A stretch of DNA of 64,000 bases from Dillenia suffruticosa (lineage: Eukaryota; Streptophyta; Magnoliopsida; Dilleniales; Dilleniaceae), in the NCBI GenBank assembly GCA_033439265.1, contig JAVTVX010000035.1, positions 19,866,001 to 19,930,000 of the forward strand. Reading direction: 5' to 3'. This document shows positions 12,306-30,149 of this stretch, in pieces (position 1 is the first letter of the stretch; every line of letters begins with the position of its first letter). The notes under the pieces are model-generated. The model did not search any database. It was not told where the DNA came from and saw only the letters and a list, made by a program, of their open reading frames with translations. The translations under genes were made by a program, and so were the position numbers.

Positions 12306-15068
12306 CGTTATATTTTGATAAAATATTTTGATAAAAAATTTTACGTTAGTTATCGATGTATCGCAAGTTGCTTACTTTTAGCATGTCCCTACCATTTAAA
12401 AAAAAAAAAAATTCATTTGGAAAACTCTAAAGAAGAGGAAAAACCTTTTATATGTCATTTCCCACCATCGACATGCATCGAATTAAGAAGCCCATCCAGG
12501 ATATTTCCCACCGTCGATGGTTAACATAAGTCGTTCACATTATTACTATGCTTTCAGGCTAATCATTTTACATTTTAAATACACAATTTATGAAGCAACA
12601 TTTTATGCAAACTAAATATAATCTTTGCCTTTTTTATCAATTATACAAATAAAAAATAAGCATATACAATCAGGTATAGTCTCATTAACTGTCTACCCCA
12701 TAACTTTTTTCATTTGAGTAAATTTGAATTAGTGCCTGTTTAATTGTTTTTTCAATTTCTCTTTTTCTTAGAAGTAGAAATCCTATCAAAGGAAATTTTT
12801 TTAAAAAATAATTTTTTATAAATAAAAATAGAAAAAAAAAAGATGTAAAGGAGAAGCTCGTAAGAGAAACTTTTTTTTTTTTTTTTTAATACGTTAGTTT
12901 TTCCAGAATCATATTTTTTTATTTCATTTGTATTCTCACTTGAATAATATGAAATTTTAAATATGTCTATATCACTTAATTTTAAAATTTTATTTAAAAT
13001 TTGAAATTTGAAATATTTCAAATATATCCAAATTTAGATATTTTCTCTTTATCTCTCATATGATTATTTCTAACAACTTTTAAGTTTATTTCAAAAATAT
13101 TAATTTTTTATTCTCCTTAAGAAGAGAAGATAAGGAGAGAGCAAAAAAAACTTTACCAAACATAGTCTTATAGTATAAATTTTAATTTATTTAATAATCT
13201 GGATTACTTTTATTATTATCATATAATTTTAAATTAATGAATCCCTTAATAAATTTAAAAAATTAAATAAATCATTTATTTTTCTGTGTCTGAACTAACC
13301 AATATTCAAAATTATGATTCAATTAATTCGGTTCGAATTGTTGTCGTACCCTCTTTAAGAAGGACCTCCTTTAATTTTGTTTTTTTTTTATTTTTAAAAT
13401 TTGAATTCTAATTTTAATTAATTAGTCAAACATTTTTATTAGACCAATTTTACATTGATAATAAATAAATCATCGTTGATGGTCACAAATTAAGTCCACT
13501 GCGGTTGGTGAGCAGTGGAGTGCACTTTGGTGGTCCATTTTTGGAACTCTACAATTTGCTGTAATTGAGGCAAGCGTTGGGTTAGTGACGAATAAGGATA
13601 TTTTTGGAAGAAAAAAGGTGGTCCATTTTCTCTTGTAACGGTTAGATTTTTATTATTTCTTTTTTGACCCACCAGTTGTACGGTGTCTGTGCCGGCGGAC
13701 ACGATTAATCTATGCACCACCTTATGGAACTCTACAATTTGCTGCTCGAGATTGACAGCTGTCTACTTTCACCGGACGTCTATCCCCAATCCCCTCCGGT
13801 TTGTTTATTATTTTCATTATTCTTAATTTTATTTTACTAAAATAGTTTTTTTCTTCTGTTTATTTATTTTTTTTACTTCCAACGCTCATTTCCCATTTAT
13901 CTTTACTTCATATCTTTTGGTAGTAATTTTTTTATTTAATTTTCTTTCTGCAATTTTCTTTTATTACTTCACATGCATCGTTTGTATAGTACATATCCTA
14001 GTAAAATTTATTGTGCAAGTATTACAAAATATATTTACCTTCAATCTTCTAATAAATGCCATAATAATATATATTTTATTTAAATGATATTTGAAGTTTG
14101 TTTATTAATTTTCACCAAGTAAATTTTGATTTTATAAGAAATAAAATTATTTATTTATTTTTTATATAGAGATCACGAAAATTACGAAAATGTATTTGAT
14201 ACGAGAAAATGCGTCGAGATACCAAATGGTGTTAAAATATAATTATATAAAATAATTAATTATATTTATTTCTTAATTTAAATTTATAAATATAAATGAT
14301 AATTATATAAAATATAAACTGATATCAGAATAAAAAAATTTTAAATTCAAATTATGTTGACACATCAAAAGAAAATATTAAAATTTTAATAGAACCGATA
14401 ACACTTTTATGTATTAATTTAAAATTTTTAAATAGATGATAGTTATATAAAATAAAATATATATATCTTAAATTATTATATCAGAAAAGTAGATCTTATT
14501 GTTTGCAGTTGGGTTTTTGGGCGGGGGGTTTACGTTTAATTAGAATCTCCTCATCACGGAAAACTCATCAAACCAAGTTGCCCATAATAACAGGAGTTTG
14601 CCATATACACCTCAACGTAGCTCAAGAGAAATATTGTTGTTCATAATTGCACAACAGATTCTTTTATAGATAATATGACAAATAAGAAGTAAGAGTAATA
14701 TATATATATTTTTTATTTTCACTTATCGGTTTTATCCAATTAATCTGATTTGAATATTATATGATTTATTAATGAATTGACTTTTTCAAATTTTATTTTT
14801 TTATTTTCATGACTGAAATCCAAAATTTATGATTAAAAAAATATAGCATATTACTATTGCATCCATCAAATTTTGGTAGTAAGAGTAATTCTTAAGTATT
14901 TATAAATAAATAGGTACACATATGTCTATGATGTATGTGAGACATAATGCATAATACAGCACGAACGAATATAATGAAGTGTGCAAAAAAATTATATATT
15001 ATAAATTATAAAATTCATACCTATATATAAAAGTTGAATTAAAAGATTATATTCAATAATATTAGAAT
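12306..15068. other. AT-rich intergenic DNA
   Basis: Mostly A/T runs without usable reading frames. A less AT-rich island at about 13480-13800 contains a 19-bp word (GGAACTCTACAATTTGCTG) twice, at 13542 and 13726. Nothing else was recognised. Confidence 0.5.
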
Positions 15069-15153
15069 TGATATTGTTGAAAATAAAGAGAGATAATACG
15101 AGAAAGAAAATTCTCTATATTATATTCTGTATAATACAATAAACAAATGAAAT

Positions 15154-15616
15154 TGATGATAAATGGTCTAACAAACCCATTACTACGGAACATAGCAGGC
15201 CATGATCATATAAACCGTAAAATATTATACGACCTCTCAGTTGATCTCAATCGGGGCCTTCCTCTCGACATAAACTTTTTGACGAGACCCGTTTCGGTTC
15301 TCGTGTTGTTCAATTATTTTCTTGACACATTTTATTCATTAGACCTTTTAGCCTCTCGACTTCACGACTTCTTAGTCCCAACCTCCCGGTGCTTACAACG
15401 TCGACTCCTACTACACAACAAGTCCTAATTGTGGTTACTCGATGAGTAAGAAATCTATGACAAATTTGAACCTTTCTCGATTTGATACAAATTTATTGTG
15501 ATTTCTCTTGAATTAATAGAAAGTTTATTAGGACAATTCTTGTGATTTCAAAAAAATTTATATGAACTCTCTACAAGAAAAGTTGAGTTTCTACACCTTC
15601 AGGTACATACGACATT

Positions 15617-15654
<38 letters not shown>

Positions 15655-15906
15655 AAGGTAGCTTGCTACGTATGTATCTTTCTTATATATTACACACAGA
15701 GACTACACAGAACCTCCGACTCTTTTAGTTTTTCTCTTTGTTATCGCTTTTTCTGATTCGAATGTCAAATCTCCTCCGTCGGAGCCACTTTCGGTAAGTT
15801 TTTTGCAGGATCCCTTTCTAAAGGTAAGACAGCAGGCATTGCCTCACCAGTTCCCCAATCAAGCTAGAAGAATGATCTACTGTGAAGTCATTTTTTGGAT
15901 CCAATA
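15154..15906 (-). mobile_element. Solo LTR nested in the Copia 3' LTR
   Basis: Comparing the two Copia LTRs shows about 750 extra bases here, bounded on both sides by GAAAT (15149-15153 and 15907-15911), a 5-bp target duplication. On the minus strand the insert begins TATTGGATCC (a TG to TA change of the usual start) and ends ATCATCA, as LTRs do. It contains a (TA)n run at about 15620-15650. No coding sequence accompanies it, so it looks like a solo LTR of another family. Confidence 0.65.
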
Positions 15907-16279
15907 GAAATATTTATACAAATTAGAATATGTACACAAAAGGAAAACCATAAAAGCAAACATTCTCCCAAATATATATTATGTATTTGGGATATTATAA
16001 TTTGAAATAAATAAAATGATAATGATAATAATAATAAATATATGTCATAATAGTATTATATGATATCGTGTGTATTTTCTGTAAATATTTATTCCATATG
16101 TTAACATATGAAAAATAGCATATATGTTAATATTCCGCCTCAAACTCAAGGTCGTGAGAAATTTGTCGTCTTGAATTTGTCAATTAGATTTTGAAATTGT
16201 CGAATTAAATGTGATTTGTTGAAAATATCTACAATCTGAGATTGAGAGAAGATAGCAATAAACTCAATAGCATAATGAA

Positions 16280-16668
16280 AAATAGTTTTTCTAGAACGGA
16301 TTAGAAGCGCCTCCAGAAGACTCTTGGCCCATTCTTGAAAAAGTTGCTCTTTTAGTATGCGCCAACGCATGCCTCCAAAAAACTTCTGTTCAATTTTGGA
16401 AAAAACTGTTTTCCAATATACACCTATCACATACTTCATATTCAAGTAACTTTTATTATATTACATTGAGTTTGAAATATATGATAAGTGTATATTAAAG
16501 AGTAATTTTTTCTAAAATGGAACCGAAATCTTTTGGAGGCATATGTTGGCATATACTAAAGAGCAAATTTTTCCGAGATGGACCAGAAGTCTTGTGGAGG
16601 CACGTGCGGACACATAATGAATAGCAACTTTTTTCAAAACAGACCGGAGACGTGTGCTGACATAGGCA
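16280..16668. repeat. 61-bp degenerate repeats in two facing arms
   Basis: Three copies of an about 61-bp unit run in the plus direction from 16497, 16558 and 16619 (key words GGAGGCAYRTG and AAAGAGCAA; the last copy is partial). At least two more copies run in the opposite direction at about 16280-16350 and 16342-16406 (TTGCTCTTTTAGTATGCGCC...GCCTCC). The arms are separated by about 90 bp and could fold as a hairpin. They occupy most of the internal part of the Copia remnant. Confidence 0.75.
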
Positions 16669-17904
16669 TAACCATTTTTTTTTGCAAAGGGGCTTTGATA
16701 TTATATAGAAAATAAAGAGAGAGATAGTATAAGAGAGAAAATTCTCCGTATTGTATTCTATATAATACATTAAATAAATGAAATATTTATACAAATTAAG
16801 ATATATACACAAAAAAAACCTAAAAGTAAATATTCTTTCAAATATAGATTATAATATTTAGAGTAATATAATTTAATATAAATAAAAAGATACCGATAAT
16901 AATAGTAAGAAATATGATATCATATGTGAATTTTCTATGATTGTATATTTTCTATATGTTTGTATATGAAAAGTAGTATATATGTTAACAGATATTATAA
17001 ATCAATCAACTGATAAGGTGAGGTGAATGGGTCAAAGTTTTGGTATTCTAATATTGTTTTTGATTATTTGTTGTTCGATTAATTTGGTTAAGGTATTATA
17101 AGGTTAAATTTAAAAGTTTGACTTTTTTATATATATTTTTTAAAATTTTAAGATTTAAATTTAAAATTTTTATTAAAAAATTTAGTAGTTTACTGTTACA
17201 TTCGCAGGACCTTAATTATATTCCAACGTAGTGAGGAAGTAGTGGGCGGTGAGAGTGAGGGAGACCGGGGATGGGAAGATGATATGAGTCGGTTCAGGAT
17301 TGCCTACGCCTACCACAAGCGCAGATTAGTGGCGTCATTTTAGGTTTCTTTTGTCTTTCTCTCCCCTTTTTATCGACATTGTTTTTTATTTTCCTTTCCC
17401 ACGCGTTTTTACTTGTTTAATCATATCAGCAAACTAGGCGGCGGTGCCTCTCTCTCTCTCTCTGTCTCTCTAAAAGAATAAAAAATGAGGTTAGGTCACA
17501 AGCCTCGGTCTCAAATGTCTTATTTTGAGACCTCTTCATCATCACGAGGAAGAGGATGAACAACCTATGATTGGCTAACTTTAATCTCGGGAGTTTTCCC
17601 ACTCATGGATGATGGGATATATTCGGCACTGCAGCTCGCGTGATCTTCTTCTGTACATTTTGTCATTCAATCAGCATTTGTAGGTTTCCTACTTTATATG
17701 ATACACCATACTATAGTTAGTGTTTAATTAGTAGCTCTTCTTTTGCTTTTTTACCATGCAATGCAATGCTTTTCCTTTACATAATTTTAGAAGAGAAACA
17801 ACTTCCAATTTTACAAATATATGTTATACTTTAAGAATACATTTATTCTTTTAAAAAAAATCTCGATATTTAAATAACTCTAACAATTTTAATAAATATA
17901 TCTT

Positions 17905-17996
<92 letters not shown>

Positions 17997-18005
17997 CGCG
18001 CGCGC
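17905..18005. repeat. Compound (TA)n(TG)35(CG)8 microsatellite
   Basis: An uninterrupted alternating pyrimidine-purine tract of about 100 bp: (TA) to about 17918, (TG) from 17919 to about 17988, then (CG) to 18005. Alternating TG and CG are the classical Z-DNA-forming sequences. Confidence 0.97.
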
Positions 18006-18888
18006 TTTTAAAGTCTAACTCTCATTAAATAGAAGACTCTAAAAATACATTTATGAATTTAGACTGAAAATTAAAAATTTATTGTATAGATTTTCCATTT
18101 CAAAAAAGTAACATCAGTTTGATCTTTCCGGATTCCTCTCCTGTCTATCTAACATTTTGTATGACAGGAATGAATACTTACAACTTGCAGAGGGTTATCC
18201 TTTTTCCAAATTCAGATGGTCTCTCGTCCAAAGAACCACTTAGGAAACGACATCAAAATTTAGAGCAGGGTTTAATGATGGGAGGAAGCGAAATAACGAA
18301 GTTTTACCAGAAAATGAAGCAACAGAGTCATTTGAAAAAAACAAAAAATAAGCTGATTTGCATTTATGCATTAAAAGTAAAAGGAGGAGAAAGGGAGTGA
18401 GGCATTGGACCTACCCTACATCCACAATGCGCCCCCATATCATTATTGTGTAGGTATGATTTTAAGAACCCCCCCAATAGAAAGATTGAGTTTAAATATG
18501 AAAAGGGCAAAAAGATGGTTTTGATTCACAGCAAGAAATAGCATTATATGGCACTGGCCCTTTTCCACTTTTTGGTAGTGTTACTTTATGCTTGATGCAC
18601 ACAAGTAAACAAACATAACATCATACTATAAATAAAAAGGCTGTTTTATTCATCAGACTCAATCATTTTAATTATAATTTTTTTTTTAACTCACTCCTCC
18701 AACCCAACAACATCCTTAAACGGCATGTCCAAATCTCTATTATGACTCCTTTAGGAGACCCCCATTTTTTTGGTTGAACCTTCCTCCCCTCTTATCTTGT
18801 GCCTGCGTTTGATTAAATCATATGGGGAGAGAGCTACTCAGCAATTCATGGCTCATTAAATCTATTCTTAGTGGAGGAGGGAGGGAGG

Positions 18889-19007
<119 letters not shown>

Positions 19008-20159
19008 GAGGTGTGGCAGTGCCACATTCCCTAGGTACTAGGATAATCCCAACACACGATGGTGGTTCACTTTTCGTTATCATCTCTAGTGCTTTGTTCA
19101 CCCACCCTATGGACTTTATCCTTTTAGCTCTGCCTAACCGATTATTAGAGACGTTGAAATAACTTTAAAATAAACAAAAATGAAAAGAATTACACGTGAA
19201 ATAATCACTGTTTCTAAAAAAATTATGTCCCCACTATATTGCTGGCTAGGTTGAAGGCAAACTCTTTTAAAATATGCAAATCGAAAATAGAAATTTGAGA
19301 CAGCAAAATCTTAAAATTTTTTCAAAAACGAAATAGAGCCCTTTTTTTTGTACACGAAAATTGTCGATGACAGAAAACCTAAAGAAGTTTCCATAATTGT
19401 GAGAGAGAATATTTATAGAATATGAAAAATTGTAATAATGAGAAATTCTTTCATTCAAAAGTCATAATGAATATGTTCTTTTAAATTTAAAATAACAACC
19501 GTTTATTCAATAGGCATCACTTGGTTTTTTTTTTTTAAATAACATTTTAATTAAAAAATATCAATTTATTTAATTTCCAAATTGTGTCTTTTAAAAAAAA
19601 ATTAAATAACCGAAAAGTACTTATTTTCTAATGCCCAAGGTCCAAGTGACCAAGTGTCCTATCTTTGACCATTAAATAAATAAATAATTAATTAATTAAT
19701 AAATTATTAAAATTTACATTTTCCTTCGACACACAATTTCAACCAAATTCAAATGATTTCAAATTTGATGGGTTATATACCCATCACAATCTCTTTAACT
19801 TTTTAATATGAGACAAATGTCCATAATATATTACAAACTATATTCAACACACATTATATTACATATCCATAATTTTTACAAAAGGAAGCTCGAGAAAATT
19901 TTCCGGCCACTGATATAAATGATATAATTCCCTGTACTGATGCCACAGGAAAACCAATTTTGGCAGGAGAAAGAAAAAGTTACCATTTTCATTTTGATTC
20001 AAAATTTTCGTATACGTTAATAAGTTATAAATTATAAATTAATTGATATCAACCTCTCTTCCTCTTGTAAATATTTTAAATCCGAATCTCTATATCGAAA
20101 AAAAAATGTCCTACTTTTATTGTTCAAATCTTTTTATCGACAAAAATATCATTTTCTCT

Positions 20160-20740
20160 GCTTCACAAAACTTTTTTTTTTTCCTTTTTATCTGTGAATC
20201 AACAATATATTTATGTTTCTCTCACTTCTCTCTCTTTTCATTATTAGCCTTGACGTTCGTCTCTCATCCTCTTTCTCGATCAGATCATTTGTTGCCCCCC
20301 TCTCTCTCTCTTTTCCTCTCTCTCTTTTGGTTTTTTCTCTCAAGTAATTTTTGTCTCTCTTCTTTTTTGCTCCTCTTGAACTTTCTCTCTCTTTTGTTAG
20401 AGAGTAAGGTCAACCACAAAAGGGAACGGAAATGGAGAGAGAAAAGGTAAGAAAAAGGAAATAGAGAGAGGCAAGCTATCCACAGTAAAAACATGAAGAG
20501 GGAGAAATGAAGAGAGAAAAAACAATTGATGGGGAGATAAAGAATAAGAGACAATAGCGAAGAGAGAAAATTAATTGAAAGAAAGAAAAAGGCTGCTGGC
20601 ATTGCAGAGATAGAAGAGAGAAAAAACAAGGGAGGTAAAAAGGAAGAAAGAGAAACTAGGTTGAGAGAAAAAAAAAAAAGAAGAAAAAATCGATCGAAGG
20701 AGAAAGATGAGAGGGAATAGAAGGAGAAAGAAGACACAAT
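20160..20740. repeat. Polypyrimidine block followed by polypurine block
   Basis: The plus strand is strongly C/T-rich from about 20160 to 20400 and then switches to strongly A/G-rich until about 20740, where a T run begins. CTCTCTC and GAGAGAG words recur in each half. The two halves could pair imperfectly or form triplex structures. Reading frames here are low-complexity and not genes. Confidence 0.8.
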
Positions 20741-22258
20741 TAGCAATTTCTTTTTTTTTTTTTTTTTTTTTGTGTTCACTCTCGTATTTAAATTTTATTT
20801 GATTAATTTGGTTCGTGACACTTATTTTAACGATTGGTTCTCTTAAATTTTCTTTTGTTATTTTAAAAATTCAAACTCGAGATTTATAATTAAGCAGATA
20901 AAGTGATTGATCGTTTAACCAAAATAAGTTACATAATTAGCAATTTCCTCTCTTCCTTTCTTTCCCGCAACACTTTCATCTCCAACACTTTCATCATCAT
21001 CATCGATGAAGATGATGAAAGAAGATGCAAAAAAGATATTGATTATGAAAAAATTAAGAATGAAGAGAGAAAAGAGTACATGGTAGCTCTCGATAGAGAG
21101 AAAACATCAACGTTTTATTAATATAATAATAACATATTAAATTTTCTTAATTAAATTTTTAATTTCAAGTTTTAAAAATAAAAAAATAGGTATTAAGAGA
21201 GTTTGCCTATTAATAAACTTAATAATTAAGTTGAATTACATTAATCAAATTAATAAATTGATTACTAAATATCAATGGATCAAATAAAAAAATAAATAAG
21301 CAAAAGACAATAAGAGAGAAGAGAGAGAAAAGGGATAAAATAGTCATCTCCCATCGATCAACGGTGGAAAATTGGCATCAATAAGTGGAAGAGAAAATTG
21401 TTTACATCCCTAGCTGGAATTAATCTCCATCTTCCGTTGGTAACAGGAATTTCGCCCAAGTAACTGTGGGTGGCCAAGCAAAGCGCTTAAACGTTCCCAA
21501 TGACTCTTAGAAGCGTGCACTACTTTCAGGACAAAAGAACTTCTCGTGTTGAGCAAGCCATACATTTACATCTCAAGTTACATAGCATAATAAAAGTTGT
21601 GCAAAAGATCAAACTCATCCTTCTTTTTATTACCTTTCCATCAGGAAAAGTACCATGAGTGCTTTGCATTCGTGTTTGTTTAATCCATTCACCAACCATT
21701 AAAGATTTCTGTGACCACAACCATTGATCAAATAAACCATGATTATTCCCATAAAATTTTATATTTTCTATAATTTTTTGTTCAATTTAGTAAAAATATT
21801 CTACAAATAAGACAATAAGTGAAGTCAAATCTGGTATAGAGGTAGGGTAGGGTTAAAAAACCTACCCATGTAAACCATTACTACCACATGGGGTGCACCC
21901 ATAAACATAAACAGTCCACATATTAAGGGGTTGAAGTAAATCACGGATGAGATGGATGGTGTTATGTTTCTATAATAAATGCAGGAGAGAATCGATAGAG
22001 AACAGCAAGTTTACATTTGTAGTTGATCTTGTTTCATCTCGTGTCATATGTAGAATTCTTGAGGATATATACTTTAATGAATGCAGATGAGAGAGAGAGA
22101 TTTGATAAGGTTCCTTCCTTGATTCGTTGGGTATGTTTGTTGGTGAGAGTATTTACATCAGCACGTGGGGTTTTGATTCTGTGTGTTTGCTCGGGTGGGA
22201 AGGTCGTCTTCCATGTGTTTTCTATAAAATAAATATTGTAAGCCTCCTAGCCAAACAA

Positions 22259-22340
22259 GTCGCTTTGGCCGAGTGGTTAAGGCGTGTGCCTGCTAAGTAC
22301 ATGGGGTTTCCCCGCGAGAGTTCGAATCTCTCAGGCGACG
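22259..22340 (+). tRNA. tRNA-Ser (anticodon GCU)
   Basis: An 82-nt class II tRNA. The acceptor stem GTCGCTT pairs with AGGCGAC (one G-T), with discriminator G at 22340. The A box TGGCCGAGTGG is at 22266-22276, the anticodon GCT at 22292-22294 in loop CTGCTAA, a long variable arm is built on GGGG/CCCC, and the B box AGTTCGAATCT is at 22319-22329. There is no intron. A T-run Pol III terminator starts at about 22344, and a CAA motif just upstream is typical of plant tRNA genes. It should read AGC and AGU codons. Confidence 0.96.
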
Positions 22341-23336
22341 TTCCTTTTTAATTTTTTTTTTATCCTTTTTTCCCTCTCCTGCCAAAAAAGGGCCTCCTCT
22401 TTTGTTAGTGAAGGGTCCCCCGTAAGTGGGTAACTTACACAGCCCTTGATACCCCTCCTAAAGGTCTTGCGTCCATTTTGCGTATGGATTAAAGTGGCAT
22501 CTATTTTCTTAGAAATGTCACTAATTAGTTTTGAGTGTTTTGTCCAGCCTCTGTGGCTGGCCGCCTTCTCTGCTTTGTGTCTTCTGTTTATTCGCTCCTA
22601 AGGCTTTTTGCCCTCTCTTTGAATTTCTAAAAAAAAAAGGAAAAAAGAAAATTACGCCAAGGCCCAAAAGCTCCAACTTAAGTTGCTGCGTGTAGTGAAG
22701 TTCCCCACCTCTTATAAACCCCCGCCCCTATTAAACTCTCTTTCCCACTCCCCCGCCCCCCTCTTTCTTTAGACACAATGCAATCAACTGTTCATGCATC
22801 ATGGTCTTTCAGGTTCTTTTACTTTTTTAATGGTTCTCACTTCATGAACCATCTTCGTGTCTTGTACCCGTTTGGATATCAAAGCCAAGGACAGGAAATC
22901 ATATCACTGTAATACACGTTCACAGATTTCAGCTCATATAACAACGGCCATAGTCATCGTTCTCCAAAATTGAATGGAAAGACGAATGACAAACTAAAGC
23001 CCCCCCCCCACCAACCAAAAAAAAAAAACATTTCAGCTCATATATAAGAACAAATCCACAAGTTCCTAAACATCCATTCCTGGAAGAAAAATATTGCTAG
23101 ATACACACATAACACACACAACACATGGTAACGGATAGCACACGGTTTGCTTTTTAGAAAATTCTGGGTCAACAAGTATTACCCGTTACTACATGATTAG
23201 CATATTTGCACAGAATATAAAGACAATATTTGCTGACACTGTTGAAATACTAGCACAAGACACCAAGTATTCCAGACCTTAAACAAGTTCAGCAGAGGGA
23301 CAACAAAAGGATCTTAAGGCTGCAGCCTGGTATATT
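22341..23336. other. Region between tRNA-Ser and RBX1
   Basis: Begins with the Pol III terminator T-run. The right-hand part (about 23100-23336) is probably the RBX1 3' UTR on the minus strand. No other gene was recognised; poly-C and poly-A runs occur near 23000. Confidence 0.5.
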
Positions 23337-28658
<5,322 letters not shown>

Positions 28659-29032
28659 TCCTCTCTCTCTCTCTCTCTCGCTGTCTTTTTTTTTTTTTTG
28701 GTGGACCTCTCTCTCGCTCTCTCTCGCCCTCCCTAACCAGGCTTTCTTTTTTTCGGTTACACTAACCAGGCTTTCCTGCGTCCGCCGAAGACGGAAGCTT
28801 GGTGGACGAAGATATTGAACTTGGACTTGGACACACTTTGTGGTACAAACGCTCAGCCCAGAAATCTTATTGGGTTGCGGCTGCGACCAAAATACTTGGA
28901 CCCTAGTTTTATATATGTTGGACACATTTTTTTTTTTTTTGTTTTTTTTTGTTTGGCCAAGTTCTATTTTTTCTTTTCTAGAAAAAAAAAAATAAATAAA
29001 TAAAAAGAAGGAGGAGACCACGCGAAATAAGC
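28659..29032 (-). other. RBX1 5' leader and proximal promoter
   Basis: On the RBX1 sense strand this is a GA-rich leader next to the start codon (CT repeats on the plus strand at about 28661-28735), then A-rich and T-rich runs. The hAT-type MITE at 29033 ends the clean upstream sequence about 375 bp before the start codon. Confidence 0.5.
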
Positions 29033-29629
29033 TAGGGTGAGCATGACCCATCGCGTACCCACAAAATAGTCCTGTCTCACTCAAGTGGGTCGGTTTATGG
29101 ACCCATTTTTTCGAAAAATTGCATTTTCAAAAAAGAAATAGTTTTGTTTTTATAAAATATTAATAATTTATGTCTCGTCCCATAAATAGAAATAATTTAA
29201 GAAATATATAATTTATAGTATGACTGCTTAATCTCTGTCTAAGAAAAGACTTGATTTCAACTTTTAAGTTCTTTTTTATTAGTATTTGACTATTTATGTT
29301 TTAAGGGTTTCTATAAATAATAACTTTTATATTTCAAGTGTTTGTTTTAAATATTTGGATTTTATATGATTTTTATGTAACTTACGGTATGAGACTTGCA
29401 CTGGTTAGAAATTTTATTTTGTTGTTAAATTAAATTATGATGTGAAATTTATCATAATTCATAATATTTTAATTTTTAAATATTTTATAAATACTAGAAA
29501 AATCCTCCCGTCTCGTACCCTTCTTGTTTCTGTGGGATGATTTCAGACGGGATGGAAACGAGACGAAAAATATGAAAAATCCACCTTTATCAGGATATGT
29601 GACGATCAACCATCCCTTGCTCACCCCTA
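29033..29629. mobile_element. hAT-type MITE
   Basis: A 597-bp element with inverted ends TAGGGTGAGCA (29033-29043) and TGCTCACCCCTA (29618-29629), which differ by one base insertion. It is flanked by a perfect 8-bp duplication AAATAAGC at 29025-29032 and 29630-29637. An 8-bp target duplication and this terminus are typical of hAT transposons. It has no coding sequence, so it would need a transposase in trans. A GGGT/ACCC-rich subterminal zone lies at both ends. Confidence 0.92.
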
Positions 29630-29637
29630 AAATAAGC

Positions 29638-30149
29638 CAAGGCTCAATTAGGGTTGACAGATTTTATACTCCCAAATTTGAAGTCAAGAGTGAGTGGGTG
29701 GTACGTTTCTTACTTAAGTCTAATAAGACAGCATTTGGTCAAATTTGTAAATAGATAATTTTTTTTTTCTCCGACAAAACATATTTGATTCGACAGTGTA
29801 CCCATGAGATGTATCAAAATTCAAGAATCAATTCTTAGGCCATAAATTAAGAAAACATGGGATCACAAGTGTACTTTTGGCAGTGGACTTATCTGATTCA
29901 TCATGTGATTTGTAGACTATTCAGTACACCGAATGAAATTAAAAATCACTTTACGTGAAAAATAAAATTAAAAAAAATACAATTACAGAAACGACCACGG
30001 TTCAATTGAAATCGCATTTTCTCAATGTATTAGGGTAAAATGTTTAATGATTTCAAAATTTAAAAATAAAAAAAATTATACTTAAAAATCACACATTAAA
30101 TTAATTTTATAAACGCTCGAATCGAATTAATCTATATGACTCCGGATAT
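29638..30149. other. AT-rich DNA between two hAT elements
   Basis: No gene was recognised; about 510 bp of AT-rich sequence separates the MITE from the larger hAT element. Confidence 0.5.

Larger units (their letters stand above)
15069..16990 (-). mobile_element. Internally deleted Copia-type LTR retrotransposon
   Basis: Read on the minus strand. The 5' LTR (16990-16696, starting TGTTAACATATATAC) and 3' LTR (16132-15069, starting TATTAACATATATGC) are similar along their length and end in ATATCA. Only about 560 bp remain between them. Just inside the 5' LTR, ATATCAAAGC resembles a tRNA-Met primer site. Just before the 3' LTR lie a GAGGCGGAA polypurine tract and the C-terminal end of a Copia RNase H (SQSQIVDIFNKSHLIRQFQ, 16146-16445). 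The 3' LTR is interrupted by a separate insertion at 15154-15906. No matching target-site duplication was found at the outer ends. Confidence 0.8.

Noticed and set aside
13542..13744. Two copies of GGAACTCTACAATTTGCTG as transposon flanks
   Set aside because: The 19-bp copies do not border recognisable ends or a terminal repeat; noted as a plain direct repeat only.
15064..16995. Target-site duplication around the 15-17 kb Copia copy
   Set aside because: The flanking 5-mers AGAAT and GATAT do not match, so no duplication is claimed.
20043..20779. 135-aa and 164-aa frames
   Set aside because: Low-complexity polypyrimidine/polypurine DNA; no domain, start context or splice sites.
28659..29084. 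N-terminal extension of RBX1 exon 1 (193-aa frame)
   Set aside because: The extra part is a GA-rich leader with Arg-Glu and Lys runs; RBX1 proteins start near the MASMD-type methionine.
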